Source: Allacma fusca
Taxonomy: Eukaryota; Arthropoda; Collembola; Symphypleona; Sminthuridae
Direction of reading: 5' to 3'
Length of the DNA stretch: 64,000 nucleotides
NCBI GenBank assembly: GCA_947179485.1
Contig: OX359250.1
Span: 47,093,450 to 47,157,449, forward strand
Both the position numbers and the translations under genes were made by a program. The notes under the pieces are model-generated. The model made no database searches. It was not told the DNA's origin and worked only from the letters and a program-made list of their open reading frames with translations. This document shows, piece by piece, positions 11,197 through 23,800 of the stretch. Position 1 is the first letter of the stretch. Each line of letters begins with the position of its first letter.

Positions 11197-12100
11197 TAGT
11201 TTACTTCACCATAGTAAGAACAAAGTCGGCAGCTGGATTCTAAACCATGTGATCATTTGACGTCGTCTGGAACGTAATCTTAGGGGTTAAGCTCATTGTA
11301 AGTTTAAATATGTAACATAACAAATGCCAAGCCTACATGTTTATAGCTCTCTAAAACTAAAATAAATTGCGAATTAATAATTTATTTTAAAAATATGTAA
11401 TTAATTTAACTCATAATAAATTAGTGTTATTAGTGCAACTATAAGTATGTATGTATATTCTGTTAAAGGGATTAAATTCTAAAAATCTGCTTGGTTAGCT
11501 GTTATTTAATATTAAATCACACTAGCTATTCGCCGTTTTTAAAAGTGGGTACACAAGCACTGCTTGAGGACTGTGTGAATGTTCTCAAAGAATTTTTTTG
11601 CAGTATCTGTGACTCCAGTAGTTAACCTTTCACTTCATTGAAACTAGAATAATTGCTTTAGATTTTTTTCAGACACATTTTCTACTTTTTACATAGTGCA
11701 TCCGTAGCATGTGTTTACTAAAATTGGTGAATAGCTAGGAAATTAACATTGTTCCTTTATGCACTAGCCAGTTTAAAATATTTGTTTAAGTTTCACGTCA
11801 TCAAATTTGTCATCCTGAAGGTGCATGCATGGGTTAGTGTTCATATTTCAGAAAGAGAACACTTTTCGAAAGTACTGTAGTAAGTACTGTAGTAGTGACG
11901 ATGAGTAATGTTATTGTTTGTTTACAATTAGCGCTATTACTATACATAACTCCCTTGGTGGGGCTACTCCAATTATGCATGATATGCCAAGTTTCTGATG
12001 AATTAGTAAAATATATAACGCCGGGAGAATCTGACATTATAGGGGAAGGGCTTTTGTAGGGTGAGAACACAGCGTTCCTATATCAGTATACATTCGCTAG
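11197..12100. other. Unassigned AT-rich spacer
   Basis: No open frame with recognisable content, no element termini seen. A 78-codon - strand frame at 11834-12070 has no domain. Confidence 0.4.
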
Positions 12101-12139
12101 AGGCTGTTACATATTATAGACGCAATTATAAGCTAAAAT

Positions 12140-12403
12140 TATGTAGGCGTAAATGTAGGCGTAGGCTGTGGGTTTTTTAAGAATATTTAGACATACATAT
12201 ATATACATATATATACATATATATGTACACTACGGGTTTCATTTAAAAATAAATAGGCGTCTAGGTATAGGCTTTCGGGTAATCCGTACCTACATGTCGG
12301 TATAATTTTTCTTGGCCAAACCAATGTAGGCTTATTGTAGGCAGGATTTTAAAAATATACGTAAGATGTAGGCGAGGCCAAATATTTTGCCCACCTTTGG
12401 TTC
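12140..12403. repeat. TGTAGGC-motif repeat, probable element fragment
   Basis: Several copies of TGTAGGCG/TAGGC motifs in one orientation, a short (ATATACAT)n stretch at 12195-12225, and a terminus-like end GCCCACCTTTGG at 12391-12402. The end resembles the CAAAGGTGTCC terminus of the neighbouring element at 12652, so both may belong to related families. The other end was not found. Confidence 0.4.
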
Positions 12404-12651
12404 ATGCAGTATGTTTTTACTGCGTAAATGCTACAATGCCAATTGATTAAGTCGACGAATGATTTTATTCTGTCAAATTAATTGCGACTAACTTATTTAA
12501 TCTGAAAATTATATTTTTTTAAAAGTAAACGAAAACTAATTGCATTTTAAATACGATCCAAGTATACACGTTCGAGTACAGGTCGGTCCAGTTTAAAAAA
12601 AAACTACTTTTAAATTCCGAATACGACTATAGGCCTACATTGTACTTGTAC

Positions 12652-13304
12652 CAAAGGTGTCCAAAAGGTTCAGCCTACCTAAAATACTACAAATTTTTTG
12701 CAGCTTTGCCTTCCCTACATATTAACCTACATTATTTATCGAAAATAAATTGCCTACCTATTTGCCTACATATATACTCCTGTAATGTTTCTGCCTATAT
12801 TTTAGCCTATAAATGCCTATTTTTTAGCCTATAAAGACCTATATTTTAGCCTATAAATGCCTATTTTTAGCCTATAAATGCCTATTTTTAGCCTATAAAT
12901 GCCTATTTTTAGCCTATAAAGACCCATTTTTAGCCTATAAAGGCTTTTGTTTTAACTAAAAATCATCTATGTATGTACGTGAAATAGTAACACATGAAAA
13001 AAATCGAACTAATTAAATGTCACGTATTTGAAGAATATTTTTGAGATTTATTTTAAGGTTAAATCAAATAATTGCTTGACAAATTTGTCAATACATTATT
13101 AAATACGCCTATTTTTACCTTCACAAACTGCCTACCTTGTTCCTAAATAAAAAGTGAACTCTTGCAGTTCCTACATATAATATAGGATTAATTTTAGCGG
13201 TAATTACTGCACCCTATTTTAATACCTATAATTACTTGGATTTTGCAACCTACCTATTTTTATCCTATATATAGGCCTATAAATAGGATAGGTGGACACC
13301 TTTG
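12652..13304. mobile_element. 653-bp hAT-like MITE with perfect 8-bp TSD
   Basis: ACTTGTAC flanks it on both sides (12644-12651 and 13305-13312). Ends are CAAAGGTGTCCA and TGGACACCTTTG, a perfect 12-bp inverted repeat. It contains a 21-bp tandem array and TAGGC/GCCTA motifs in both arms. It ends only about 120 bp before the putative TATA box of the how gene. Confidence 0.9.
12797..12952. repeat. 21-bp tandem repeat inside the MITE
   Basis: About seven units of TTTTTAGCCTATAAATGCCTA with small variants (AAAGACC, ATATTTT). This is a homogenised subterminal repeat of the surrounding element. Confidence 0.85.
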
Positions 13305-13427
13305 ACTTGTACCCATACTGAGTGAGAGTACTGGATTTGATACCTGTGCTTGGAAGACCAAGTCCGGAGGATGAAAGATAATTTGAGCCGTGCAGAGCTC
13401 TAGTTATAGGTTGTAGGAAGTTACTAC

Positions 13428-13434
13428 TATAAAA
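13428..13434 (+). promoter_or_regulatory. Possible TATA box of the how gene
   Basis: TATAAAA, followed by more A, lies about 780 bp before the start codon and just downstream of the transposon boundary. If used, transcription would begin near 13458. This rests on the motif and position only; no initiator or other core element was confirmed. Confidence 0.25.
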
Positions 13435-13832
13435 AAGTAACGAAGTGGAGAATGAGTTCCCAGTGCAGCATGGAATAGGAATAGGAAGGAATGGAGTGGT
13501 AGTGAACGTACTTGGATGGAGCATAAACATTAGAGGGAAGATGCTGAGATGTAAGGGAAGAAAAATGTTGGGGCGTTAGGATGATTGCCTCCCAAGCATC
13601 TTTGAGCTTCGTTTTTTCGTCTGACTGAGTGGGATCCCCTTTCTGAAGAGTTTGAGTCATCTGATGACTGTGAGGAGGATGCCACGAAGTGAGCGATAGA
13701 GGCAGAGAGATGCAGTTGGCAACAAGGGAGAACATGTCTGAGTTTTGGTCTCTTTAGAAGACATTGGTCAGGTCCTGCTTGTGTTTCGTATTCGGAGGAG
13801 AGAAGAGTCAGTGTGAATCTTTCCCTCACAGG

Positions 13833-14045
13833 GTGAGTGTATTAAGTTGTGCATCTTAGTTGTTTTCCTCTCACCTTGTGCTCAACAGTACTGCGACGTC
13901 CCAGGAATTTATACATTTATTTAAACTACCAACTCCAATTGCTATCACACTATACCTCTCTTTTGCGACTACTGCCAATCATATATTCTGAGAAATTACT
14001 TGCGAGCATTCTGTTCCAATAAGTGCCTTAAATCCTTACTCTCAG
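13833..14045 (+). other. Possible 5' UTR intron of the how gene
   Basis: A consensus donor (CACAGG then GTGAGT at 13833) and a good acceptor with a pyrimidine run (CCTTACTCTCAG ending 14045) would remove 213 bp of non-coding leader. Three overlapping - strand open frames across 13219-13829 are pyrimidine-rich shadows. Transcript evidence would be needed to accept this intron. Confidence 0.3.
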
Positions 14046-14209
14046 TCCGAAACACGGGATTATTCAGTAATCAGTTGGAGGGAATCAGTCTGGAGATTGA
14101 GGAATACTAAAAAAAAATACTAAAAATAAAAATAAAAATAATAATCATAATTTTATTGGAGTCTTGGTAATCGTGCTAGGAGTCTACGCTATTCATGTGC
14201 CAATAAAAG

Positions 14210-14612
14210 ATGAAAATGAATGAAGGACTTGGTGTGACTTCAGTAGCTCTTGTAACAAGTCCAGCAATTCAGTCTACATTATTGACATCGTCTGCAGCAG
14301 CAGCCGCCGCGGCCGCCGTCACTTCTCCCACTACCATGAGCAGTCTCACCAACAGTGCCACAAATCTTATTCTCAACAATTCAATTAGCCACAGTAACAG
14401 TAATAGCAGTGGAAGTGGAGCCCTCGCTAATTGTATTAGCATACCTACAACTGTCAGCAATTACCTAAATCAGCAAAATAATCCTAGTGCCAACAATCAC
14501 GCCAACAATACGCAGAATATGGCTGATTATCTCGCTCAGCTTATCAAGGATAAAAAGCAGCTGGCTATATTTCCTAATTTATTTATCCATGTGGAGCGAA
14601 TACTCGACGAAG
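14210..14612 (+). CDS. how: how coding exon 1 (start, low-complexity N-terminus, QUA1 first half)
   Basis: Starts at ATG 14210; a second ATG two codons later is equally well placed. Ends in phase 1 within ..ERILDE(E), at a perfect donor GTATGT. Encodes 134 residues plus one base. It carries a run of nine alanines (residues 29-36 region, GCAGCAGCAGCC-type codons), an Asn/Ser-rich linker, and the first part of QUA1. The frame stays open 60 codons into the intron, but the family protein requires the splice. Confidence 0.95.
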
Positions 14613-17600
14613 GTATGTCTTTTTTCCTTATTCTTTTTTTTTCTTTTCTTTTACCCAACTGTATTTTTACTCCAGTCTCTTTTGTCTCTCTCCACTTCCC
14701 CTCATTATTTCAGCACTCTCCAGCACTCACTTCAGAGTCAAAAGGAACAACTCCAAAACAACTCTCTCATCTCACACGCATTGATAAATCTTAATCCATA
14801 ATAAATGCTAGTTTCCTTTCCCCACAACAAAAAAAATAGACTTTTCAGATTGTGCACAAGTAGTTACATGATAGTCAATGGACGGAATTGAGCTCCAAGT
14901 CTTGAGTAGGGAGTACACTTTGGGATAATTGACCTACATATGAAAACAAGTAATTATGTAGGTATAGGGGAAAAGAGTCTCGAGCCTCAACCTGTAATGG
15001 GTCTTTACTCCCTGTCTTTATCAATTCCATTTACAATGTTTCCTTGAGACATGGGAATGGAACTCATGGAAAAGACACTAGTAGTAGTTAGCTGGACCCA
15101 CTGAGGAAAGCAAAAGTGAACGTTACCATTTTTCCAGGACGAGAATCTATTTTGTATTTTTTTCCCCCACGATTCTTCCAATTTTTTTTAAAGAAATTTC
15201 CTGATCAAATATTTAATTTTGGCTCAAATAAAGAGTTTCAAGAAATAATCAGGCACTATAAATAATAATAATTACAAGATAAAACGATACATTAAATTTT
15301 AACTATAGTTTGTTTTTGTGAAAATATGACCTAAGTGTAATGTCTAGGGAGTGAAATGGAGGGGAATGAGTATAGAAACCAAAAAGAAGTAAGTTTTGAA
15401 TTCCCTCATTGCCAACTTGGTTTCCGAAATAGCTTGATTTGAGCACAGGGATTATATTACTTTTTGTTAGAGCTGAGGCCTTTTGTGGGATTTGTCCTGT
15501 CCAGCATTTAACATTATCTAGCCAGGAATACAGAAAATAAAGTAGTAGTAGTATTTATTATTAAAGGAAGGGTGCATACATACATACGTGTATATGTACA
15601 TAATATGTAGACGTAGGAGTAGGAAAGTTACTCTCAAGAGATCAAGTCAAACTCAACACAATCCGGCTTCCCGGCTGATCGGGCCGGAAAATACTTTCCG
15701 TGGAAAATAATAGGAGCAATACTAACATCCAATGGCATATTCTAGATACTTCACATAAAGGTAGTCTGTGTGTAGTCTTATGGACCTAATTCCAATGTAC
15801 ATTTATGGAAGCTGGAAACATGCTCTAAGGAAAGTAAATTGTTTGAGGAGTAAAGTATAATTACGTGGGAGAGAAGAAGTCCAGCTTTGGCACAACAACT
15901 GATCAAAGATTAGATTCTAACGAATTATCCTTAGTATGATCAAAAATGATCCCTGTTTGATGGAAGATAATAATTGCAGAGTGTGATTGACCGGAGCTTT
16001 TAATAATAATAATAATAATAATGACCCGAACAGGTGTTTACTAATAGTAAGTTAGGGAGTGTGAAATGGACAATTACTGGTAGCAAGGGATTTCATTTTG
16101 GCTAGTTTTTGCTAGGATTGTGATTGTTTGTAGAATTAGGGAGAGTTGCACATACTTTAATCCGTTCTAATGAACCTCCCGGTGAGACTGATTCGGGGCA
16201 TATCCATGAAATAATGATTGAGATTAAATTAGTAGGTAATTACATGGGTGAATGTGACGTCATTAGGAGTAATTAAGGAGAATTATCCGGTTGATTTTGC
16301 CATGTTTTGTTTTGAGTGGACTTGGGGAAAAAAACTCATCCGCCGGATGCTATATATTGAGAGAGACAGGGTTCGGTAACTACAGGAGGTGTAAAATGTG
16401 GAAGTGCGGATAGTTGTAGTAGGGAATTGATGGGACTAGCCCTATGGAGTATGGACCAGTGCCTGAGAAGAGAAGGATAATTTTTGCAAGGATTGTTCTT
16501 GGCTCTACGTATATTGATGATTGTGGAGGAATGGACTTAACCTATATATGTAGGTTGGTCCTGATGCTGTGGGTGAGTATGGTGTAACTGTACATGGTTT
16601 TGATGCATGAAAGGATCGTAAAATATTTGAGAGAAGGCTTTCAGACAGAAAGGATAATATAATATTAGAGGGAGTGTGAAGACAATGTTAAGGAGACATA
16701 TGTAGCTGTGGCCGTAGTTGAAGGGAGGAAAATAAGCAGGTTATGTTGTTCATGGTACCGTTAGAATTTAGAGTATGCATAAAGGGGTCTGCTACGTATG
16801 CTATGCCAGTAGCTCTTCGGGATATGATCTGCCGACAGTGCCGACAACGTTTTCTTAGGGGTCCTACAAATATTTCAAATCTTCCCAATTTACCATATGG
16901 CCACTCTCCTCAAAACAATTCCCAACTTTTCAATCCCCTTCCTGCAGTAGAGTCAGGGGAGGGTTGACATGTGGTCTGTATAGAGCCCAGTTGTGTGGAG
17001 GTTATTTGGAAATATTTGGAAATATTTAGAAATATTTATATGCCCCCTCGTCCTGAGTGAGGACGGAATGAGTTGATGGTTTTGGTTACTCGTCGCGTCT
17101 TCTCCGCTGTCCCCTCTAAGCCTAAGCAGTTGAGCACAATTCCTTTTTTCATCAATTGCTGGGCTCAGTCATTGTGAGTGTAAGATGATGATGATGATGA
17201 TGATGATGTAATGGAGAATATAAGGAAGAAGTAACTCCCATTGGATGCTCTCTGGCCATCTCTGGTATTCCTACCTACATTCCATTAAGGGTTTTTACTA
17301 AAATCAATGTGCCATTTTATTTTTGAAGGATTGAGGAATGCTTATGGTAAAAGCGTAGGAAAGTATGTTTGTGCCAATTGTGCCTCACCTCTGTATCGTA
17401 ATGGAAATTGATTTCCCCGAGACTCCCACATGTATGTATCTATATGTACAATGTACGTGTATGTATTTATTTATGGGTCTCTAGATGGGAACTATCTAAT
17501 CAACTTGTGCTCATGATTGAGCCAGGGCTTCATGACTACTGTCTTTCAACTTGTTTCCAAAGCACTAATTCAATTTCCTCTCCTTATGCTCAGGTATTGG

Positions 17601-17777
17601 AGGGAATAAAAAAAAAGGCTTCTCCTTCTCTTCTATTTAATTCAGTTGATGTGAGTAGTTGGTGGTTGGGAAAAGTCTCGAGAGAGAACTATAAACTGAG
17701 GAAGATCTGGCCAATTCTTATCCCATGGGTGCATAGTGCGTTTATCTACCTTCATATCATGTATACCTGTCTATGTG

Positions 17778-17823
<46 letters not shown>

Positions 17824-20800
17824 CTTCTCTATTCCCGTCCGAAACTTAATAGGAGTGGGCTCTTCGTCTTTCCTTAAAATAGTCTGAATTATTTAAAGCC
17901 CGAAATGAGATTGAGGGAATAGGAGATGAAAAATAGACAAGTGGATTGCGGTGGACGGACAAAATATAGTTGGGGAATGAAACAACATAAGTTAATACAA
18001 TTATTTATCTCTAATTTGATTACTCCAAAAAAATCCACTTATGAATTGATTTGATTAATTTATAATTTCAACCATGACTAAGTCACACAAGGAATAATAA
18101 ATTGTAAAAGTCAGGGTTTTTTTCTTAAAATAATTGATGAAGATCTGGCGATCCAGGAGAATAAGATTTCAATTTCTTTCGCCTTCTCATTATTCACTCG
18201 TCAAGTAAATTCCATGATTTGATTTTCACACACAAAAGCAACCTGGTCTCTTTTCAGCCCATGTCGAAAAAGTAATATTAAATTTTTTAGATCACCCTTA
18301 ACAAGTCAATTCCTACTTTCTTGGATTTTTCTATAACGTCACTCTCAAAAGCCTGGCCTTACTCGATATCTCCCAGGAAAAGTAATTCAATTGAAAAACA
18401 AGTGGTTTGAGTGGAACAGAATCTTAGTCTGAGTTGAATTTCTTGGCTCCTTTCTTTCAATTTCCATCGCAGACAATTTCCTTGTCCCATCAAAAGATTT
18501 CCTCAAAGCTTTCACCATCATCAAATTCTAAACTCAACATCCTTACTGAAGATTCTATACATGAGTATCTACAGTAATAGTAAGTATAGTATTAAGTATA
18601 GCGTTATTCACGACATTGTGAGTATAGGAATTGAATCCCTCTCTCATGTTCCATATGGTGTGGTCTATGTTCTGTAAATGACAAGTTGTATAATATCCCG
18701 TTGAATTAGTTACATGTGATATTACTTATGTCTACCTCAAACAACATAAAATTATAAATACTCATATAAGTTGTAAGTATCTACAGATACGCTTGTTATT
18801 TTTTTTACGGATACATGCTTTCCACAATGATGGGGACACGTGTGGGAAAGAAGTTGGGAATAATAAAGTAATTGCTAGCAGACAACTTTGGTGTGTAATT
18901 AAATATCGGAAGAGAGAAGGAGCCGTACATTGCTCCAACCTAATATTAGCTTAATAATAAATTCTGACATTTCTCCACTTGACATTTGACGTTATGAATT
19001 CCGTGTTTAGGGTAATAGCTCAAAGGATTCCCTTACAGGAAATGGAATGTTTTTGATTTTCTCTCCAAGGATCAGATTGTTGTAGCTGTGGATAGTTTCC
19101 GTCCTCCTTTGCTCCCGCACTCCTCCTCAATATAGATATAAATGGGACATATGGAGCAAGAGTGAAATAAATATTAGAATAGTGGTTGTTATTAATAAAT
19201 ATTATTGTAACATATTGGTCTTTGATAGAAGGAGGAGGGAAGTGATCAAAGTTAATACTGCTCTCCCTTGTGTATGTAAATAATTACAGATGAATATCGC
19301 TCGCCTTGCTGCACGACTACAGTTTTAAGTTAGATGTGAGGTGTAACGTGAGTAATTGTAATACATGAGGGAAGGAGCTTCCTTTTAAATGTCTTCTTCT
19401 AAAGCTCATGACAATACTGGACACATACTTGAATGGAGTCCTGACTCGTGTGCATCTCTCTGTATGTGTATATATAGAAATATGGAGAAGACGGAGGAAG
19501 TTGGAGATGGTAAGATTGGAGGACCACTCAGTGTGAGACATATGTATATAATTATATGTAGATACATATGTATGTTACATGATGGTCCCAGAGGTCTGAT
19601 TGTGAGCGTGCTTTGGCTATTCTGTGAGTGTCAGTTAATAGGAGCGACAGCTAAAATCATTCAGGATTGGCTACACAGTTACGAGGGCTGTGAACTGGGC
19701 TTATTAGTGCTTAGGTGTAAATGTTGTGGGTCGCAATTTCCCCATGCATAGTTTTACAAATGCATAACCCATGAAAATTTTGCAGCTCAAGTGGCGGGGC
19801 TGTACGGAAGTGGGCTACGAACGACATGACCAGCTTTTGACTCACCTTGCCGATGGATTGATTCACACGAAAAAATTCTGTCCCTTTTCCTACTATATTT
19901 GCTCTATGAGTTTTTCACATGGAACTAAATGGACAGCTATCCATTCCAATTCGCCTACATCCAAAGTCAAGGGAATAAAAGGGGAATGATGAATGACCGA
20001 GACCTGAAAAATGTCTATTCGAATGCAGTGTGGATGAGAGAGAGAGAGAGAGAGAGAGTCCTGAGGAAATTGATTCACGTCCATAACATTCCTCACGTTC
20101 ACTATGAGAGCACCCAAATGACAATCCAATAATGAAGTTCCCTTCCATGTATACAACAATATAGAAATACATGGAAGACAGGAGGGTATGGAATCCTGTA
20201 GAAGTCACTAATCGTTTTGATAAGAATGATAGATTTGGGATAAGATTTACTACAAGATAGGAATTGTGAGCTGGTATTATAAGGGGCTGAATTCCTGCTC
20301 ATCCCTTGCTGTGACTGGGATGTGAAAAATGCAGAGAGCGATTAAATGATAATTTTCATAAATTAAAATAAATTGAAGGACTGGAAGGAAAGGAAGTGAG
20401 GCTGGGATGACGTTACTGCGTAATGAAATATAGTCTGAGTAAGAATTTGTCAGTGTTATTTATAAGAATTGAGCGTTGGAGAAACGTGGATTTCCAGGGA
20501 AGACCATCAACCATGGCACACACTTACTACTGGCGCTGGCGGCTACAGGACTTTAGCCTCTTCAGTCTTCAGCTCCTCATGTCAGCTCGAATGGAACTAG
20601 TGTAATGGAGGTTGGACACATGCTATGGGATGAGGCGCATCTGCATGTCTCAAGGTTTGGGGATTGTGTGAAAAGTTGAGAAAATGCCAAGGAGTATTAG
20701 AAACATTTAGATTTGGAAGTGAAGTAATATATTCCAGGGGGATAAGACATCCAGAGGAGGCCAGAAGAGGTGCAGGAGTAAATAATGTAAACATTCAGAC

Positions 20801-23800
20801 TACTGGGTCCATGACACGGTTCCCAACAACACGTTCCACGACTTGGACAAGTAAGGGAAGGGAAAGGAACCGGAAGGATTTCAGGCAGAACTGAGAACTG
20901 AGAACTGAGAAACGTCAACGTCTACACCGAACAAGACGCAGAGAAAATGGAGGAAAAGGGTTTAGTCTTCAACGTCCATGTAAATATACACAAGTCCCAA
21001 CAAATCTACATTTCTCAACTTTTAAAGGAATTTTCGTTGTGGAGATAAGTTGGCAACTTCCTCAACTCACACTCCTGCCACATGAGTAGTCTCAGGACAT
21101 GAGTATGAGTTGATGAGCACGTAAGGAACTCCTTGTGCAGTATCTACATACACATACATATGTAGATACACACAACTCAAAGTCAGTACTTACAGCTCCA
21201 TACTGTTCGTACATGGCACATGGGCAGCAACCTACATCCCTAGGGAACACCCGAGCTATACAACCAATTCACTTTTCCTACCCAAGTCAGCCTCCTATTC
21301 GCAACAACTAATTCCAGAGGGGAGAAGAAATAAATCCTAGCATTTATAGATACATATCTCTATGTACCATTCTAGAACCTAGAACCATGGCACTGTCAAC
21401 ATCATCAAATGGTCACTCTTGTCACATGGCACGTCACTTCTATCTTTTCCCACCAACACAGTCCACCCGTCCGCTTAGAAGAACATTATTATTTGCCAAG
21501 TCCTTCGCAGTCATCATAATCCTTATTAATTAATTTTTTCAATAATTCGGGCACTTTGTGCTGAGCTCTTTGTGGAGCTTGAATTGGCCAACACTTCCCC
21601 ACTCATTTAATATGTACAGCTATGGATAGGAGTTGTGGAAATGTTCTTTGAAGATGTTTCAATATTTGTTTCCATCGTAGTCCAAATAAATTAATTATAG
21701 AGAAAATTTAACTATATTATATAGAACGTGTGAAATTATAAGTGTTATCTTGTCTGCTGTTGTTGGATAATGTTAAAGAACATATGTCATTTTCATACTT
21801 GGAAGGAGTAAGTTAATTTGGTGCAGGCCGACGTATACATATATATCTACATATCTAAATTACCTATGAGGAGGTGAGATGTAAACTGGAATAGGTTCAT
21901 TTTTTTTCGCAATTTGTTGTAATTGAAAATAAATTACTCCAAAGGAAGGTCCATTCATGAGTAAGATCCTCAAGGTCATTCCAGAAGTGGGTAGAATAAT
22001 TAGGCGAAGAGATTGTTGGATGCAAAAGGGATCAAATTCTAAGGCTTCTTACTTACCCATAATAATCCAGAAATGAAGCCACGGAAATGTTTGTAAATTA
22101 TTTTAAATTTAATGGATTTTATACAAGAGTCAAATAGGATTGTTAAATACACAAAGGATAATAATATTCCAGTAATTGCTAATCAAGTCGTAAGTTATAG
22201 TAATCGGAATACGTGGTAATGTTTACTCTTGTTAGAGTCACTTTAATTTCCCAGGCTTTGAAACATAAACAGTGCCCTGCAGAGTCAGAGCTTAAATATG
22301 GCAAAAAGATTCCAAAGCCTTTCTCATTTCACAAATTCAAAGTCGATTTAAAAATGTAAACCAATTCTGTGGAAAATAATTGAGCCTGTGCTTCTTCAAA
22401 CAAATTTGGTGTTATTGGTTTTAATGCGTGGCTCAAATGGGATGGAATACCTTGCGCTCATTATTGGGCCTTTAGATTGTTGGATTACAAGTCCTGTTTT
22501 GATGTCTTAAGAAATGTTGATTCACATGAGTTACAACTTTTCCGTGCCCCCAAACCATCTGGTGGCCTTTGTTCCTTAAGAGGAGTTTGGGAAGTGATGA
22601 TTTCATATATACTCCCTTTTTCTTCTGCAATCATTGGCCGTATGTTCTAGTCCAGTACTCTGATATTTAGTCATCTGTGTCTTTCTCCCACGTAATCGGG
22701 ATGACAGGTGCTGGAAGATATAAAACAAACATTAAAATTAGAATTTAATTATTATTAATTTATTTAAACTCCACAAATACTGTAATTATTCCCAAGATTT
22801 GGTAATTTTGTATTGGCAAATACAGTAGGAATCCACTGAAGCTAAATAAATAATTCTAGAACATAATTTCGTACGTGTTGGAAATTCCGCCCCTGCTTTC
22901 ATTGACACATTAATTTATTCTTAGTAAACTTATCTACAGTAATAATTAAATTAACAAGTATGCAATTAAGTAAATTGAAAGAGTAGTAAGATATACGTTG
23001 GGCATGTCAGTGAATAAAGAAAAGTGAAAGAGGTGAGTTCATGGGTGCTCAAGACTCTTCAAGAAGAGGGCGGGAATTAAAGGGGGGAGGGGGTGTGGGG
23101 TGAAGATATGAGATAACTTTTACTCTGCGAATATCCTTCTAACGGTCCTTTATTTGAGCTCTCTGCTCCAACAAGTGCTCTTTTGAAACAATTATTTTGT
23201 CTTGCAAGGCTTGAAGGCGACAAACTGTTCTGACTGGATGATTATATGACAGTTATGGATTTACTTAGACTATAATAATTAGTTGTATGTGCATAGATTA
23301 TGTGTACTTACGTTGTATATTATAATTTCCGGAGGACAAAGTTGTTGGAAGAAGAATGGAATTTCTACGATCCCACCCATATATAGAAAGTGGAATGGCT
23401 ATATATTTTGTGACTTGATACATTCTGTGGAATACTTATCCAAAGAGACCTGGACTCTGTTCCTAGTATTTCAGAAATGTTGGCTTGAAGAGCTTGGAGC
23501 TGTTGGAAGTGTATAATGTTGGTGGAGGATTTGGCGCAGAGCAGAGTGGTCCTTGAAACGGAGTGATTTGAAAGGAAAGCAGAATTTTCCTTTGGACAAA
23601 AGTATATAGTTGTTGGTGTAATAATAATTGGAGTTGAGTTGTGGTTGTCCCTGTTTTTGTAGGGCTCTGTAGAAATAGATACTAGGAATAGGAAGGAGCT
23701 GACTGATACTGTATGTACAGGTGTCGTTTGGGTTTTGGGAGATTGGAAGCGGAGTTTTTGGAGGATGTTTATTAGTTTATGTGCTGGGGCAGTATGACAG

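Noticed and set aside
14613..14794. Continuation of how exon 1 frame into intron 1 (60 extra codons)
   Set aside because: A perfect donor at 14613 and the exact continuation of QUA1 in exon 2 show it is intron; the extra residues are Phe/Ser-rich intron translation.
17408..17887. 159-codon + strand open frame
   Set aside because: Runs through a (GA)n microsatellite; no domain; only open by chance in intron 1.
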